NCBI GenBank assembly: GCA_002439165.1
Contig: DJTE01000011.1
Location: 1 to 49,622, forward strand
Source of the DNA: Chryseobacterium indologenes
GTDB lineage: Bacteria > Bacteroidota > Bacteroidia > Flavobacteriales > Weeksellaceae
Direction of reading: 5' to 3'
Length of the DNA: 49,622 bases
In this document: in pieces, positions 25,590-33,791 of the stretch
How the letters are laid out: each line of letters starts with the position of its first letter
Position numbering within the stretch: position 1 is the first letter of the stretch
Position numbers and translations under genes: made by a program
Notes under the pieces: model-generated
Seen by the model: the letters and a program-made list of their open reading frames with translations, nothing else
Database searches by the model: none
Told to the model about the DNA's origin: nothing

Positions 25590-25665
25590 TTCAATTGGAA
25601 CAGGCTTTAGCCCGTTTAAAAAAAATGAAACAAAAATCCATTGGCTTTGGCCAAAACCTATAACC
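25590..25665. repeat. Probable dispersed Flavobacteriia repeat (ggcttt-rgcc type)
   Basis: The region carries aggctttagcccg (25602-25614) and ttggctttggccaa (25641-25654), two related short near-palindromes separated by an A-rich spacer. Such paired elements are, from memory, common between genes in Chryseobacterium and relatives. No copy count was possible. Confidence 0.5.
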
Positions 25666-25714
25666 TAACAAATAAACTCAATGATATAAGACATTTTATA
25701 TTCCTGTGTTTTCG

Positions 25715-25722
25715 TATTTTTG
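25715..25722 (+). promoter_or_regulatory. -7 element before the GlmU-like gene
   Basis: TATTTTTG matches TAnnTTTG and lies about 100 bp upstream of the ATG at 25823. A TTTT at 25694-25697 may stand in for the -33 element. Confidence 0.4.
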
Positions 25723-25822
25723 TTCTGAACAGAAGCGGAATCTGAATATCAGACCGGAATACAGAATTGATCCGGTTTCTTTCAGTCTCTGTTTCTGATC
25801 TCTAACTTTTAATATCCAGACA

Positions 25823-26983
25823 ATGCAATTAGTATTTTCAGACGCCCAATATTGGGAAGATTTTCTTCCGCTTACTTTTACCCGTCCCGTTGCTGCCATG
25901 CGGTGCGGCATCCTTACCTTCTCCGAAAGATGGCAGAAAATCCTCGGAAATACCGAAGTTTCCTATTTTACGGAAACCTACCTTCAGCATAAATTCAAAG
26001 AGCCCGAAGATAAGGAAAGTCTTTTCCTGGTGACCAACTTCCTGCCGACGGAAACCGTGATTCAGCAGATCAGAGATCTTAAACAGGGGGAAGCATTGGT
26101 ATATGAAGATGAACTGGTGGCTGCCAGAATCAATATGAAAGGTTTTTCTCTGAACCAGATCGAAAAAATGACCGATATTAAGGAAGAACTGATCTTTTTC
26201 AAGAGACCGGCAGATCTTTTTACCTATAATCACCATGCCATCGATTTTGATTTTGATCTTCTTACCCGGGGAAGAACTTCTCAGGAACTTTCTGCAACCA
26301 ACGGCTTTTTAGGAGATAAAAAAGATCTTTTCATTGAAGAAGGAGCCCAGGTGGAATTTTCAACATTAAATACCAGAACCGGAAAGATCTACATCGGGAA
26401 AAACGCTGAGGTGATGGAAGGCTGCAATCTTCGTGGCCCTGTCGCATTGGGAGAAGATTCCAAATTCAATCTGGGGTCTAAGATCTATGGTGCTACAACC
26501 ATCGGACCTCACTGCAAAGTAGGCGGTGAAGTGAATAACATTATTATCTTCGGCTATTCCAGCAAAGGCCATGAAGGCTTCATTGGAAATTCGGTGATCG
26601 GGGAATGGTGTAATTTCGGAGCTGATACCAATTCATCCAACCTTAAAAACAATTACAGCCAGGTAAAACTCTGGAACTACCGTACCAAAGCTTTTGAAGA
26701 TACAGGACTGCAGTTTGCCGGACTGATTGTGGGAGACCATTCCAAAACAGCCATTAACACCCAGCTGAATACAGGAACTGTGATTGGGGTAGCCTCCAAT
26801 ATTTTCAAACCGGGATTTCCTCCCAATCTGGTGGAGAACTTTTCATGGGGCGGACTGAAAGATGATGAAAGATTCAGACTGGATAAGGTTTATGAAGTGG
26901 CAGAAAGAGCTATGGCCAGAAGAAAAGTAGCTTTGACAGATGACGACAAGGCAATTTTAAAACATATTTTTGATACATACTAG
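25823..26983 (+). CDS. GlmU-family putative sugar nucleotidyltransferase
   Basis: The 386-aa protein fits the alternative bacterial GlmU-like family seen in Bacteroidota. The N-terminal part (to about 165) has LTFTRPVAAMRCGILTFSERW near residue 17, at the place of the nucleotide-binding loop. The C-terminal part (about 175-330) is a left-handed beta-helix of hexapeptide repeats (IYIGKNAEVMEG, VALGEDSKFNLGSKIYG, IGPHCKVGGEV, FIGNSVIGEWCNFGADT). By family it should transfer a nucleotide to a sugar-1-phosphate, possibly UDP-GlcNAc formation, and the helix may carry acyltransferase activity. It is monocistronic, with a strong terminator behind it. Confidence 0.85.
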   Translation: MQLVFSDAQYWEDFLPLTFTRPVAAMRCGILTFSERWQKILGNTEVSYFTETYLQHKFKEPEDKESLFLVTNFLPTETVIQQIRDLKQGEALVYEDELVAARINMKGFSLNQIEKMTDIKEELIFFKRPADLFTYNHHAIDFDFDLLTRGRTSQELSATNGFLGDKKDLFIEEGAQVEFSTLNTRTGKIYIGKNAEVMEGCNLRGPVALGEDSKFNLGSKIYGATTIGPHCKVGGEVNNIIIFGYSSKGHEGFIGNSVIGEWCNFGADTNSSNLKNNYSQVKLWNYRTKAFEDTGLQFAGLIVGDHSKTAINTQLNTGTVIGVASNIFKPGFPPNLVENFSWGGLKDDERFRLDKVYEVAERAMARRKVALTDDDKAILKHIFDTY

Positions 26984-26989
26984 AACAAT

Positions 26990-27018
26990 AACCTCCGGAG
27001 ATAACGGAGGTTTTTTTT
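26990..27018. terminator. Terminator after the GlmU-like gene
   Basis: Perfect 8-bp stem aacctccg / cggaggtt with a 7-base loop and a run of eight T on the plus strand. It abuts the stop of the convergent gene at 27017. The tail of the next gene overlaps the T tract. Confidence 0.9.
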
Positions 27019-27838
27019 AATTGGAATACAATAAACGCAGGCTGTTTAAGTAGCTTTTTCCGGAAATCACTTCGGCTTCCTTATCTTTAAAAAAGAAGAA
27101 CTGATAATCCGGGTTTTCCTTCTGCAGCTTTTCAAATTTTCTTTCACTGATACTCTTGCCATTGAAATAGTAGTAATCAGGAGGTCTTTCATCAGATGTA
27201 AAGAGTCCTCCCAGGTAATAATGTTCCGAATCAATCTGAAATTCAAGATTGTTGATTTTTTCATTTTTAGAGAAGAATACGGATGTATTTTCGTATGTAT
27301 CTCCATTCATCGTATCGGCAGGCGTTATGCGGTAGGCTTCTCTGAGGCTTTTATTGAGCTTTTCGAAATCAAAATACAGAACATTTTTCTTTTCAATAAA
27401 TTCATTCGGGATTTCCAGAACAAAATTTCCTTTTTCATCCGTTAATGTTTTGAAATACCTGCTTTTGCTAAGGAAGAAAACTTCAGCATGGGCAATTTCT
27501 TTTTTGTCTGGCTTGAAAATAAGCTTTCCAGATAACCTTGTTGTAGCAGCGGTTTTTTGTTCGGTAGCTGTGGTAAGATCTGTTTTAACCTGGGCCTGAA
27601 CGAAACTCAGATTGGTCACCAGAATAATGCCTGCCGCAAACATAGACAGAGAGGGAATTTTTCCACAGATTTCCTTATCTCCGGAATTATTGAGCATATC
27701 CTGAATCTGTTCATTCGTTTTATCTGTAAGATCTGCAACACATTGGCAACATTTTTCGCAGAATTTTCCTTCAGAAGTATTCTGCATGGTTTCCCATTTT
27801 TCAGGGCATGGTTTGCTGATTTTGATGTTCATTTTCAA
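27017..27838 (-). CDS. Inner-membrane protein with N-terminal Cys cluster and regulatory-like domain
   Basis: This 273-aa protein starts with a conserved cytoplasmic Cys motif (KPCPEKWETM, GKFCEKCCQCVADLTDKT, then EICGKI near residue 58), typical of a family widespread in Bacteroidota. One transmembrane segment follows (about 64-82, SMFAAGIILVTNLSFVQA). The periplasmic part has a carboxypeptidase-regulatory-like domain (about 105-165; SGKLIFKPDKKEIAHAEVFF, LTDEKGNFVLEIP) and an acidic/aromatic C-terminus. The Cys cluster could bind a metal. The role is unknown. It is convergent with the GlmU-like gene and divergent from the ECF sigma gene. Confidence 0.75.
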   Translation of the reverse strand: MKMNIKISKPCPEKWETMQNTSEGKFCEKCCQCVADLTDKTNEQIQDMLNNSGDKEICGKIPSLSMFAAGIILVTNLSFVQAQVKTDLTTATEQKTAATTRLSGKLIFKPDKKEIAHAEVFFLSKSRYFKTLTDEKGNFVLEIPNEFIEKKNVLYFDFEKLNKSLREAYRITPADTMNGDTYENTSVFFSKNEKINNLEFQIDSEHYYLGGLFTSDERPPDYYYFNGKSISERKFEKLQKENPDYQFFFFKDKEAEVISGKSYLNSLRLLYSN

Positions 27839-28150
27839 TGTAATGGTTATTTCGTATTAAATATAATTATTTTATTCTGCAATTCCACGTTCCTGAGAAC
27901 CAGTTTGGGTTACCGATAATAGATTATTCCATTCTTTTATAAAGAAAATAGTGTAATTTTAGGAGTTTGATATCAGGAGATCAGTCACGGCTGTTTTCTA
28001 CGGAAAAGCTCCATATATAAAGAGATTGGAGGAAAAAAAATGTACTGAGCATCCGGTGCGTGAAAAATTTTAATAAAAAAAATCAACTTTTTTATTATAT
28101 GATGTAATAAAAATGAAAAGGCAGTTGTCTTACTTACAGAAACAAAACTC
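27839..28150. other. 312-bp intergenic region before the ECF sigma operon
   Basis: It is AT-rich and gene-free between divergent genes. No clear TAnnTTTG promoter for the sigma operon is found; TAATTTTA near 27948 misses the consensus at the last base. The ECF promoter could be of a different type. Confidence 0.6.
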
Positions 28151-28660
28151 ATGACCCAAGAAACTTTTAAGAATACGGTGTTTATTCTCAAAGACGAGAT
28201 GTATCGTTTTGCGAAAAGATTCGTCATGAGCAGTGATGAGGCAGAAGACGTAGTACAGGACCTGATGATGAAGTTCTGGCAGAAAAAAGATGAACTGGAG
28301 CAGTTTGGAAATTTCCGCTCCTATGCTTTGAAATCTGTACGGAACGAGTGCCTGAACCGTCTGAAGCATCACGATGTGAAGCTGGGATTTGCAGATATGC
28401 AGCTTCACAGGTCAGAATTGTACAGCATGGACGTCAACAATCTGAAGGAGCATATAGTTGGCTTTATCAACCAGCTCCCTGAAAAACAGAAAATGGTGAT
28501 CCATCTGAAAGACGTAGAAGAATATGAGGTATCTGAAATTTCCGAAATGCTGGAAATGGAAGAAAATGCAGTAAGAGTAAACCTGATGCGCGCCAGGCAG
28601 AAAGTAAAAGAACAAATTTCACAACTGATGAGCTATGAGCAAAGATCAATTTCAAAATAA
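28151..28660 (+). CDS. ECF-type RNA polymerase sigma-70 factor
   Basis: The 169-aa protein contains region 2 (about 15-80: MYRFAKRFVMSSDEAEDVVQDLMMKFW, FRSYALKSVRNECLNRLKHHD) and region 4 (about 108-160: LPEKQKMVIHLKDVEEYEVSEISEMLEM, VRVNLMRARQKVKEQI). It lacks regions 1 and 3, as ECF sigma factors do. It overlaps the next gene by 26 bp, the usual arrangement with an anti-sigma factor. It heads an operon with a membrane protein and GIN/DUF4252 envelope proteins, so it probably reacts to the cell envelope (inference). Confidence 0.92.
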   Translation: MTQETFKNTVFILKDEMYRFAKRFVMSSDEAEDVVQDLMMKFWQKKDELEQFGNFRSYALKSVRNECLNRLKHHDVKLGFADMQLHRSELYSMDVNNLKEHIVGFINQLPEKQKMVIHLKDVEEYEVSEISEMLEMEENAVRVNLMRARQKVKEQISQLMSYEQRSISK

Positions 28661-29309
28661 ATACGACGAAATCTTCCGTGAAATAAAGGAAGAGAAAATG
28701 GACTGGAATTTCGAGGATTTTCTTCAGCAGACACAAGAAGGAAATACCGAAACAAAAGATGTCCCGGTTATCCCTCTGAAGAAAAAGCCCTCTTTCCCGA
28801 AATGGGGCTGGCTGGCTGCGGGACTGCTGATCCTGCTCAGTATCGGTTGGGTGTTTAATGGATTGAATACCAGTGTTCAGGACAGAGAAAAACTGGTAAA
28901 AGATGAAGTGCTGAAACAGAAATCAGGATTTATTGAAGAGAATAATGATCATCAGGAGCAGGTAGCCGTTAATCACACAGATTCTATTTCCGGAGCCAAA
29001 AAAGATTCTATCTTTCAGGATAATCCGGTGGCGGAAAAAGATGTTATGGATGAGATCCTTCCGAAAAGAGGCCGCCTGAAAAAGGAGACCAAGCCGAGAT
29101 ATGTAAGCAGTTCCTCCTTTCAGAACGGCAAAGATGTTAATGATTCCACACAATATGATGACTCTTATGTGATTGTCAACGGAAAGAGAATCAGCAGTGA
29201 AAAAGAAGCAATTGATGTTGCAAAATATTCCTTTATGAAATTGGGTAATGAGTTTAAAAAGACAGTAGCCACTTCCCAGAAAAATGAAAGCATTGACAAT
29301 GAATATTAA
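28635..29309 (+). CDS. Single-pass membrane protein, putative anti-sigma factor
   Basis: The 224-aa protein has a charged cytoplasmic N-terminus (about 1-55, EIFREIKEEKMDWNFEDFL), one transmembrane helix (about 58-76, WGWLAAGLLILLSIGWVF) and a polar Lys/Asp/Glu-rich periplasmic tail (about 80-224). The start overlaps the sigma gene by 26 bp, and the topology matches anti-sigma factors, but I see no zinc-type HxxxCxxC motif and no known anti-sigma domain. The role rests on position. It is followed after 15 bp by the DUF4252/GIN-domain gene. Confidence 0.7.
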   Translation: MSKDQFQNKYDEIFREIKEEKMDWNFEDFLQQTQEGNTETKDVPVIPLKKKPSFPKWGWLAAGLLILLSIGWVFNGLNTSVQDREKLVKDEVLKQKSGFIEENNDHQEQVAVNHTDSISGAKKDSIFQDNPVAEKDVMDEILPKRGRLKKETKPRYVSSSSFQNGKDVNDSTQYDDSYVIVNGKRISSEKEAIDVAKYSFMKLGNEFKKTVATSQKNESIDNEY

Positions 29310-29324
29310 CCCCCAATCAACCCC

Positions 29325-30611
29325 ATGAAAAAGATATTATATATATTAACCATTATGTTAAGCGGTTTGGTGACCTTCCCGGCACAGACCGAGCAGCTTA
29401 ATCAGCTTTTCCAGAGTTTTGAGAAAAGTGGTGGCGTAACTTCCATCAATATCAAGAAACCTATGTTCAAATTACTGAATACCCTTGATATTAATGACGA
29501 ATATGTCGGCAAGATCAAACCCATTCTGAATGAGGTAGACGGCCTTAAGCTTCTCATCATTCCTAAAATCACATTCCCGGATCATCTCAAAAATGAAAAC
29601 CTGGAACAGATCAAGCTGAATGAGCAGCAGTCCAGTAAAGTAAACAGGGCATTAAACAGTCTTAAATTCAATGAGCTGATGTCTATGAACAGCGATGGTG
29701 TTTCTATGAAATTCCTGGCTGAAACTGAAAAAGACAATTATCTGGAGAATCTGATTTTCAATGTAGATTCCAAAGAAGAGAATATTATCTTTATCCTCAA
29801 CGGTAAAATGAAACTGTCTGATGTGAATAAGATCATCAATTCCAGCGAAGTGGCGGTCAGTTCTTCACAATCTTCCATGAAAAGTTCCTTTACCTCGGAT
29901 AATGCATCTTCTTATCTGAACGGGGACAGCAGAAATGTAGGGGAATTCTCTAAAATAGACGCCAGCCTGGGTGTGAATGTCATCTATAAACAGGAAAATA
30001 CAAGAAGTGTGAAGGTGCTCGCAGATGCAGATAAACTCCAGTATGTAATTACCAAAGTAGAAGGCGGAGTCTTAAAAATCTATGTAGATAACAAAGGGGT
30101 AAGGAATCTGAGGTTTAAAAATCTGAACGTGAATGTTTCAGCCCCTCATATTAATGAGATCACAACTTCTACCGGTGCTGTTTTTACGGCGGTAAACCAG
30201 GTAACAGAAGATAATTTAAAAATAGGTGCATCATCAGGCGGTGCAATTAAAGGTAAATTCAATGTCAGAGAGGTGGCGAGTGTAGGCATCAACTCAGGAG
30301 CAGTCTTAAATGCTGAGATTTCCACTCAGAAGTTAACGCTGGATACTTCAAGTGGTGCAAGCGCATCAATATCCGGGAAAGCAGAATCTGCAACCATTGA
30401 TATCAGCAGCGGGGCTGCCTGCGATGCAGATGGTCTTAAGATCGGTACCGCTACCGCACAGTCTACATCAGGAGCCAGCCTTTCCCTGTTTGTAACGGAT
30501 AAGCTGAAGGTAAGAGCTTCTTCAGGAGCTGCCGTAAGATTAAAAGGAAATCCGGAACTGGATGTAAAGGTAGACAAAGTTTCAGGAGGAAGTTTCCGAC
30601 AAATAAAATAA
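29325..30611 (+). CDS. DUF4252 plus GIN (DUF2807) domain fusion protein
   Basis: The 428-aa secreted protein has a signal peptide (ending TFPAQ). Residues about 20-185 resemble DUF4252 (LNQLFQSFEKSGGVTSINIKKPMFKLLNT, a later SVSMKFLAETEKD-type strand, IIFILNGKMKLSDVNKII). Residues about 205-428 form a GIN/DUF2807 right-handed beta-solenoid (EFSKIDASLGVNVIYKQ, VNVSAPHINEITTSTGAV, LDTSSGASASISG, DISSGAACDADGL). GIN heads are common in secreted Bacteroidota proteins of unknown role. DUF4252 in this genus is usually a separate small protein, as in the next gene, so the fusion is notable. It belongs to the ECF sigma operon. Confidence 0.8.
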   Translation: MKKILYILTIMLSGLVTFPAQTEQLNQLFQSFEKSGGVTSINIKKPMFKLLNTLDINDEYVGKIKPILNEVDGLKLLIIPKITFPDHLKNENLEQIKLNEQQSSKVNRALNSLKFNELMSMNSDGVSMKFLAETEKDNYLENLIFNVDSKEENIIFILNGKMKLSDVNKIINSSEVAVSSSQSSMKSSFTSDNASSYLNGDSRNVGEFSKIDASLGVNVIYKQENTRSVKVLADADKLQYVITKVEGGVLKIYVDNKGVRNLRFKNLNVNVSAPHINEITTSTGAVFTAVNQVTEDNLKIGASSGGAIKGKFNVREVASVGINSGAVLNAEISTQKLTLDTSSGASASISGKAESATIDISSGAACDADGLKIGTATAQSTSGASLSLFVTDKLKVRASSGAAVRLKGNPELDVKVDKVSGGSFRQIK

Positions 30612-30622
30612 ACAAATTAACC

Positions 30623-31123
30623 ATGAAAACTCTTAAAAACATTTTTTGCGCTTTTCTGGCCATTGTCATGCTTCAGTCCTGCGTAGTATCCGGGAAACCG
30701 AATATGGCTTTTTTTAAAGACAAAAGCTATGATTTTGAAGGAGCCCAATTTTTAAGTGTGAATGTTCCGATGTTTCTCGCAAAGCCTTATATAAAGAAGG
30801 TGTTGAGGGAAGACGGGGAAAGTGAAGAAGTTATCAGGCTGGTTAAAAAGATATCCAAAATAAAGGTAATGACGGTAGAAAACGGCAGCAGTGCCATGCT
30901 GAATGACTATGCCGGTTATCTGAACCGTAATCATTACGAAGAATGGGCTACCATCAAGCACGATGGAGATAATGTGAATATCCGGGTAAAACAGGACGGT
31001 GATGCTATTAAAAATATGCTGATCACGGTAAACTCTGCCAAAGATCTGGTTTTTGTAGATGTTAAAGGAAACTTTACGGCAGATGATATCTCCAGAATGA
31101 TCAATGCTGCGTCAGACCGCTAG
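30623..31123 (+). CDS. DUF4252-domain lipoprotein
   Basis: The 166-aa product starts with a lipoprotein signal (AIVMLQSC, Cys 20). The rest resembles DUF4252: LSVNVPMFLAKPYIKKVL near residue 45, a KISKIKVMTVENG strand near 75, then IRVKQDGDAIKNMLITVNSAKDLVFVDVKGNFTADDISRMI near the end. It follows the DUF4252/GIN fusion by 11 bp; the pair suggests two forms of the same domain used by one regulatory system. The function is unknown. Confidence 0.75.
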   Translation: MKTLKNIFCAFLAIVMLQSCVVSGKPNMAFFKDKSYDFEGAQFLSVNVPMFLAKPYIKKVLREDGESEEVIRLVKKISKIKVMTVENGSSAMLNDYAGYLNRNHYEEWATIKHDGDNVNIRVKQDGDAIKNMLITVNSAKDLVFVDVKGNFTADDISRMINAASDR

Positions 31124-31159
31124 TTGGTATTCATTCCTCCCCCCAAAAAAAATCTTAAC

Positions 31160-31864
31160 ATGGAAAAATTAATCAGAGAAGTGCGTATCCTTAAAATTTA
31201 CGCAGGATGCCTTACTGCCGCATGTATTCTGTTTTTCTTTCTGGCATTTAAAAATCAGAATTCAAAACAGCGCTTTGAAGAGATTGATGTGGAACGGATC
31301 AATATCATTGAGAAAGACGGAAAACTGAAAATGGTGATCAGCAATCAGAAACGCCAGCATCCCGGAATGTTTAATAATAAAAACCTTAAGCCCAGGGAAA
31401 GGAATGCCGGTCTTATTTTCTTCAATGAATTGGGTGATGAATGTGGCGGGCTTGTATACGGAGCGGATGACAGCGGATCTGGGATGGTATACTCCGTAGA
31501 TCAGAGAAAAACAGATCAGATCATGCAACTGCAGTATACTGAAGGAACGGGAGATCAGAAGAACCGGACCTACGGGTTGAAATTATGGGACCGTCCGGAC
31601 GATTTCCCTATTGAAGAGATCATCAGATTTGAAGATTCTTTAAAACGTCTCAATGATCCTGCCGCTTCCAAAAGAGCATATGCAAAATTAAGGGCAGAAG
31701 GAAAACTCACCAGCGAAAGATTTTTTGCAGGAAAAGCGGCCAACGGAGATGTAGGACTTTTTATAAAAGATACCAATGGCCGAATCCGGCTTCGGGTATA
31801 TATTGATAAAAATAATCAGACCCATATTGACAGGCTGGATGAAAGCGGGCAGGTTGTAAAATAA
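31160..31864 (+). CDS. Single-pass membrane protein of unknown function
   Basis: From the ATG at 31160 the product is 234 aa; an upstream TTG at 31124 would prepend 12 residues and is unlikely. One transmembrane helix (about 12-30, YAGCLTAACILFFFLAF) is followed by a periplasmic beta-rich domain with repeated R-x-x-x-G-like turns: IINIIEKDGKLKMVISNQ near residue 45, RNAGLIFFNELGDECGGLVYG near 75, NGDVGLFIKDTNGRIRLRVYID near 200. These look like two halves of a repeated motif (IxxxDGKxRxxI). It lies 36 bp after the DUF4252 lipoprotein gene, and a terminator follows, so it probably closes the ECF operon. The family is not recognised. Confidence 0.7.
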   Translation: MEKLIREVRILKIYAGCLTAACILFFFLAFKNQNSKQRFEEIDVERINIIEKDGKLKMVISNQKRQHPGMFNNKNLKPRERNAGLIFFNELGDECGGLVYGADDSGSGMVYSVDQRKTDQIMQLQYTEGTGDQKNRTYGLKLWDRPDDFPIEEIIRFEDSLKRLNDPAASKRAYAKLRAEGKLTSERFFAGKAANGDVGLFIKDTNGRIRLRVYIDKNNQTHIDRLDESGQVVK

Positions 31865-31934
31865 TCTGAAACTGATATATCCACCTAAACTGAAAACAAG
31901 TAGTTTCATATAACACTTTATTTATTTTGTACAG

Positions 31935-31963
31935 AAAAACCGTTCACATAAGAGCGGTTTTTT
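31935..31963 (+). terminator. Terminator after the ECF sigma operon
   Basis: aaaccgttc pairs with gagcggttt (one G-U pair) around a 6-base loop, followed by a T tract. Confidence 0.85.
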
Positions 31964-32011
31964 GATTTAAGTTATTGATTATTAAATTTTATTTAAACTA
32001 TCAAAAAGGAT

Positions 32012-32042
32012 TTTCATATCTCATCAAAATAACCTAATTTTG
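32012..32042 (+). promoter_or_regulatory. Promoter of guaB
   Basis: TTTC at 32012-32015 and TAATTTTG at 32035-32042 are separated by 19 bases. The -7 element is perfect and the -33 element has one mismatch. The ATG is 14 bp further on. Confidence 0.65.
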
Positions 32043-32056
32043 CAAAGAAAGTAAAG

Positions 32057-33517
32057 ATGTCTATTCATAACAAAATTGTAGAGACAGCCATCACTTTCGA
32101 TGACGTTCTTCTAGTACCTTCTTATTCAGAAGTTTTACCTAATCAGGTTTCATTAAAATCAAGACTTACCGACAAAATTACGCTGAATGTTCCGATCGTT
32201 TCCGCTGCAATGGACACCGTTACAGAAGCTGATCTGGCTATTGCCCTGGCAAGAGTGGGAGGGCTTGGATTTATCCACAAAAATATGCCGGTTGCCGAGC
32301 AGGCAGCACAGGTAAACAGAGTAAAACGTTCCGAAAACGGTATGATCTCTGACCCGGTAACCCTTTCCAAAGATCATACCCTCGGCCAGGCCAAAGAGCT
32401 GATGGCAAAATTCAAAATTTCAGGTCTTCCGGTTGTAGATAAGGATAATGTCCTGATCGGGATCATCACCAACAGGGATGTGAAATATCAGGAGAATCTG
32501 GACATGAAAGTAGAAGAGATCATGACCAAAGATAATCTCATCACTTCCGATAAAGATACCAATCTTGAGAAAGCCAAAGAAATTCTTCTTAAAAACAGAG
32601 TAGAAAAGCTTCCGATTGTAGATAAGGACAATAAGCTGGTTGGCTTAATTACCATTAAAGATATTGATAACCAGTTAGAATATCCTAATGCCAATAAAGA
32701 TGAAAACGGACGCCTTATTGTAGGGGCAGGAGTTGGAGTAGGAGAAGATACACTGGAAAGAATCGCAGCTTTGGTTCAGGCCGGAGTGGATATTATCGGT
32801 ATCGATTCTGCCCACGGACATTCAAAAGGAGTTCTGGATAAAATCTCAGAAATCAGAAAAGCATATCCGGATCTGGATATTGTGGGTGGAAATATTGTAA
32901 CGGCTGAAGCTGCCGAAGATCTGATCAAAGCGGGGGCCAATGTCCTTAAAGTCGGGGTAGGTCCCGGATCTATCTGTACCACAAGAGTTGTGGCAGGAGT
33001 AGGAGTTCCTCAGTTATCTGCCATTTATAATGTGTATGAATATGCAAAGACTAAAAATGTAGCCGTAATTGCAGACGGAGGAATCAAGCTTTCCGGCGAT
33101 ATTGTAAAAGCTATTGCAAGCGGAGCAGGAGCGGTAATGCTAGGTTCACTTTTAGCAGGAACAGATGAAGCACCGGGTGAGGAGATTATCTTCCAGGGAA
33201 GAAAATTCAAAACATACCAGGGAATGGGAAGTCTTTCCGCAATGAAGAGAGGTGGAAAAGAAAGATATTTCCAGAGTGAGGCCAAAAAATTCGTTCCGGA
33301 AGGAATTGAAGGAAGAGTTCCGAGCAAAGGAAAACTGGAAGATGTGATTTTCCAGCTTACAGGAGGTCTGAGAGCAGGTATGGGATACTGTGGGGCTAAA
33401 GATGTTGAAGCATTACAGAAAGATACCAAAATGGTAATGATCACGGGAAGCGGATTAAAAGAATCTCACCCTCATGACGTAATTATCACGCAGGAAGCAC
33501 CGAATTATTCATTATAA
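32057..33517 (+). CDS. guaB: Inosine-5'-monophosphate dehydrogenase
   Basis: The 486-aa enzyme oxidises IMP to XMP with NAD, the first committed step of GMP synthesis, in the cytoplasm. It shows the N-terminal FDDVLLVPSYSEVLP, two CBS domains (about 95-205), the DSAHGHS segment near 250, the catalytic loop GVGPGSICTTR with Cys307, GDGGI-like ADGGIKLSGD, and the flap region GMGSLSAMKRGGKERYF. Length is typical. It is monocistronic between a clear promoter and a terminator. Confidence 0.98.
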   Translation: MSIHNKIVETAITFDDVLLVPSYSEVLPNQVSLKSRLTDKITLNVPIVSAAMDTVTEADLAIALARVGGLGFIHKNMPVAEQAAQVNRVKRSENGMISDPVTLSKDHTLGQAKELMAKFKISGLPVVDKDNVLIGIITNRDVKYQENLDMKVEEIMTKDNLITSDKDTNLEKAKEILLKNRVEKLPIVDKDNKLVGLITIKDIDNQLEYPNANKDENGRLIVGAGVGVGEDTLERIAALVQAGVDIIGIDSAHGHSKGVLDKISEIRKAYPDLDIVGGNIVTAEAAEDLIKAGANVLKVGVGPGSICTTRVVAGVGVPQLSAIYNVYEYAKTKNVAVIADGGIKLSGDIVKAIASGAGAVMLGSLLAGTDEAPGEEIIFQGRKFKTYQGMGSLSAMKRGGKERYFQSEAKKFVPEGIEGRVPSKGKLEDVIFQLTGGLRAGMGYCGAKDVEALQKDTKMVMITGSGLKESHPHDVIITQEAPNYSL

Positions 33518-33540
33518 TATCGGGTTTTATCATAAAAAAA

Positions 33541-33577
33541 ACGGGCTGTTTCATTTCTGAGACAGCCCGTTTTTTTA
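33541..33577 (+). terminator. Terminator after guaB
   Basis: cgggctgt pairs with acagcccg (extendable to 11 bp with one G-U pair) with flanking A and T runs, a strong and possibly bidirectional terminator. Confidence 0.9.
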
Positions 33578-33758
33578 TGGGGATTCACCCTGTTTTGATT
33601 GTTTTTTTAAAAATAATTAACTGAAAGCTATTGTTTAGTTTAATTATTTTCAGGAAAATTCATAAAAATTTGTAACAAAAATCATTTTTTTCAACTAACT
33701 GTAATAATTTTTGAAGTATATGCGCTTTTTGTGTTAGGTGTGTATGTTTTAAGAAAAA

Positions 33759-33766
33759 TATATTTG
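33759..33766 (+). promoter_or_regulatory. -7 element before the M43 protease gene
   Basis: TATATTTG matches TAnnTTTG and lies 25 bp before the ATG at 33792. No TTTG sits at the right spacing (one at 33728 is too far). Confidence 0.4.
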
Positions 33767-33791
33767 GAATATCAATTTGAAAAATTTAGAA

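Larger units (their letters stand above)
25434..25822. other. 389-bp gene-free region
   Basis: It holds the rpmE2 terminator, a probable dispersed repeat at about 25590-25665 and the promoter of the next gene. No reading frame here is supported. Confidence 0.7.

Noticed and set aside
32271..32279. An eighth perfect TTATCCACA
   Set aside because: It is a single copy inside guaB, encoding part of the conserved FIHKN; isolated boxes occur by chance.
33777..33791. TTG start 15 bp upstream of the M43 protease ATG
   Set aside because: The signal peptide begins cleanly at the ATG at 33792; the extra residues add nothing family-like. The same reasoning moved the starts at 17110, 31160, 40374 and 46915.
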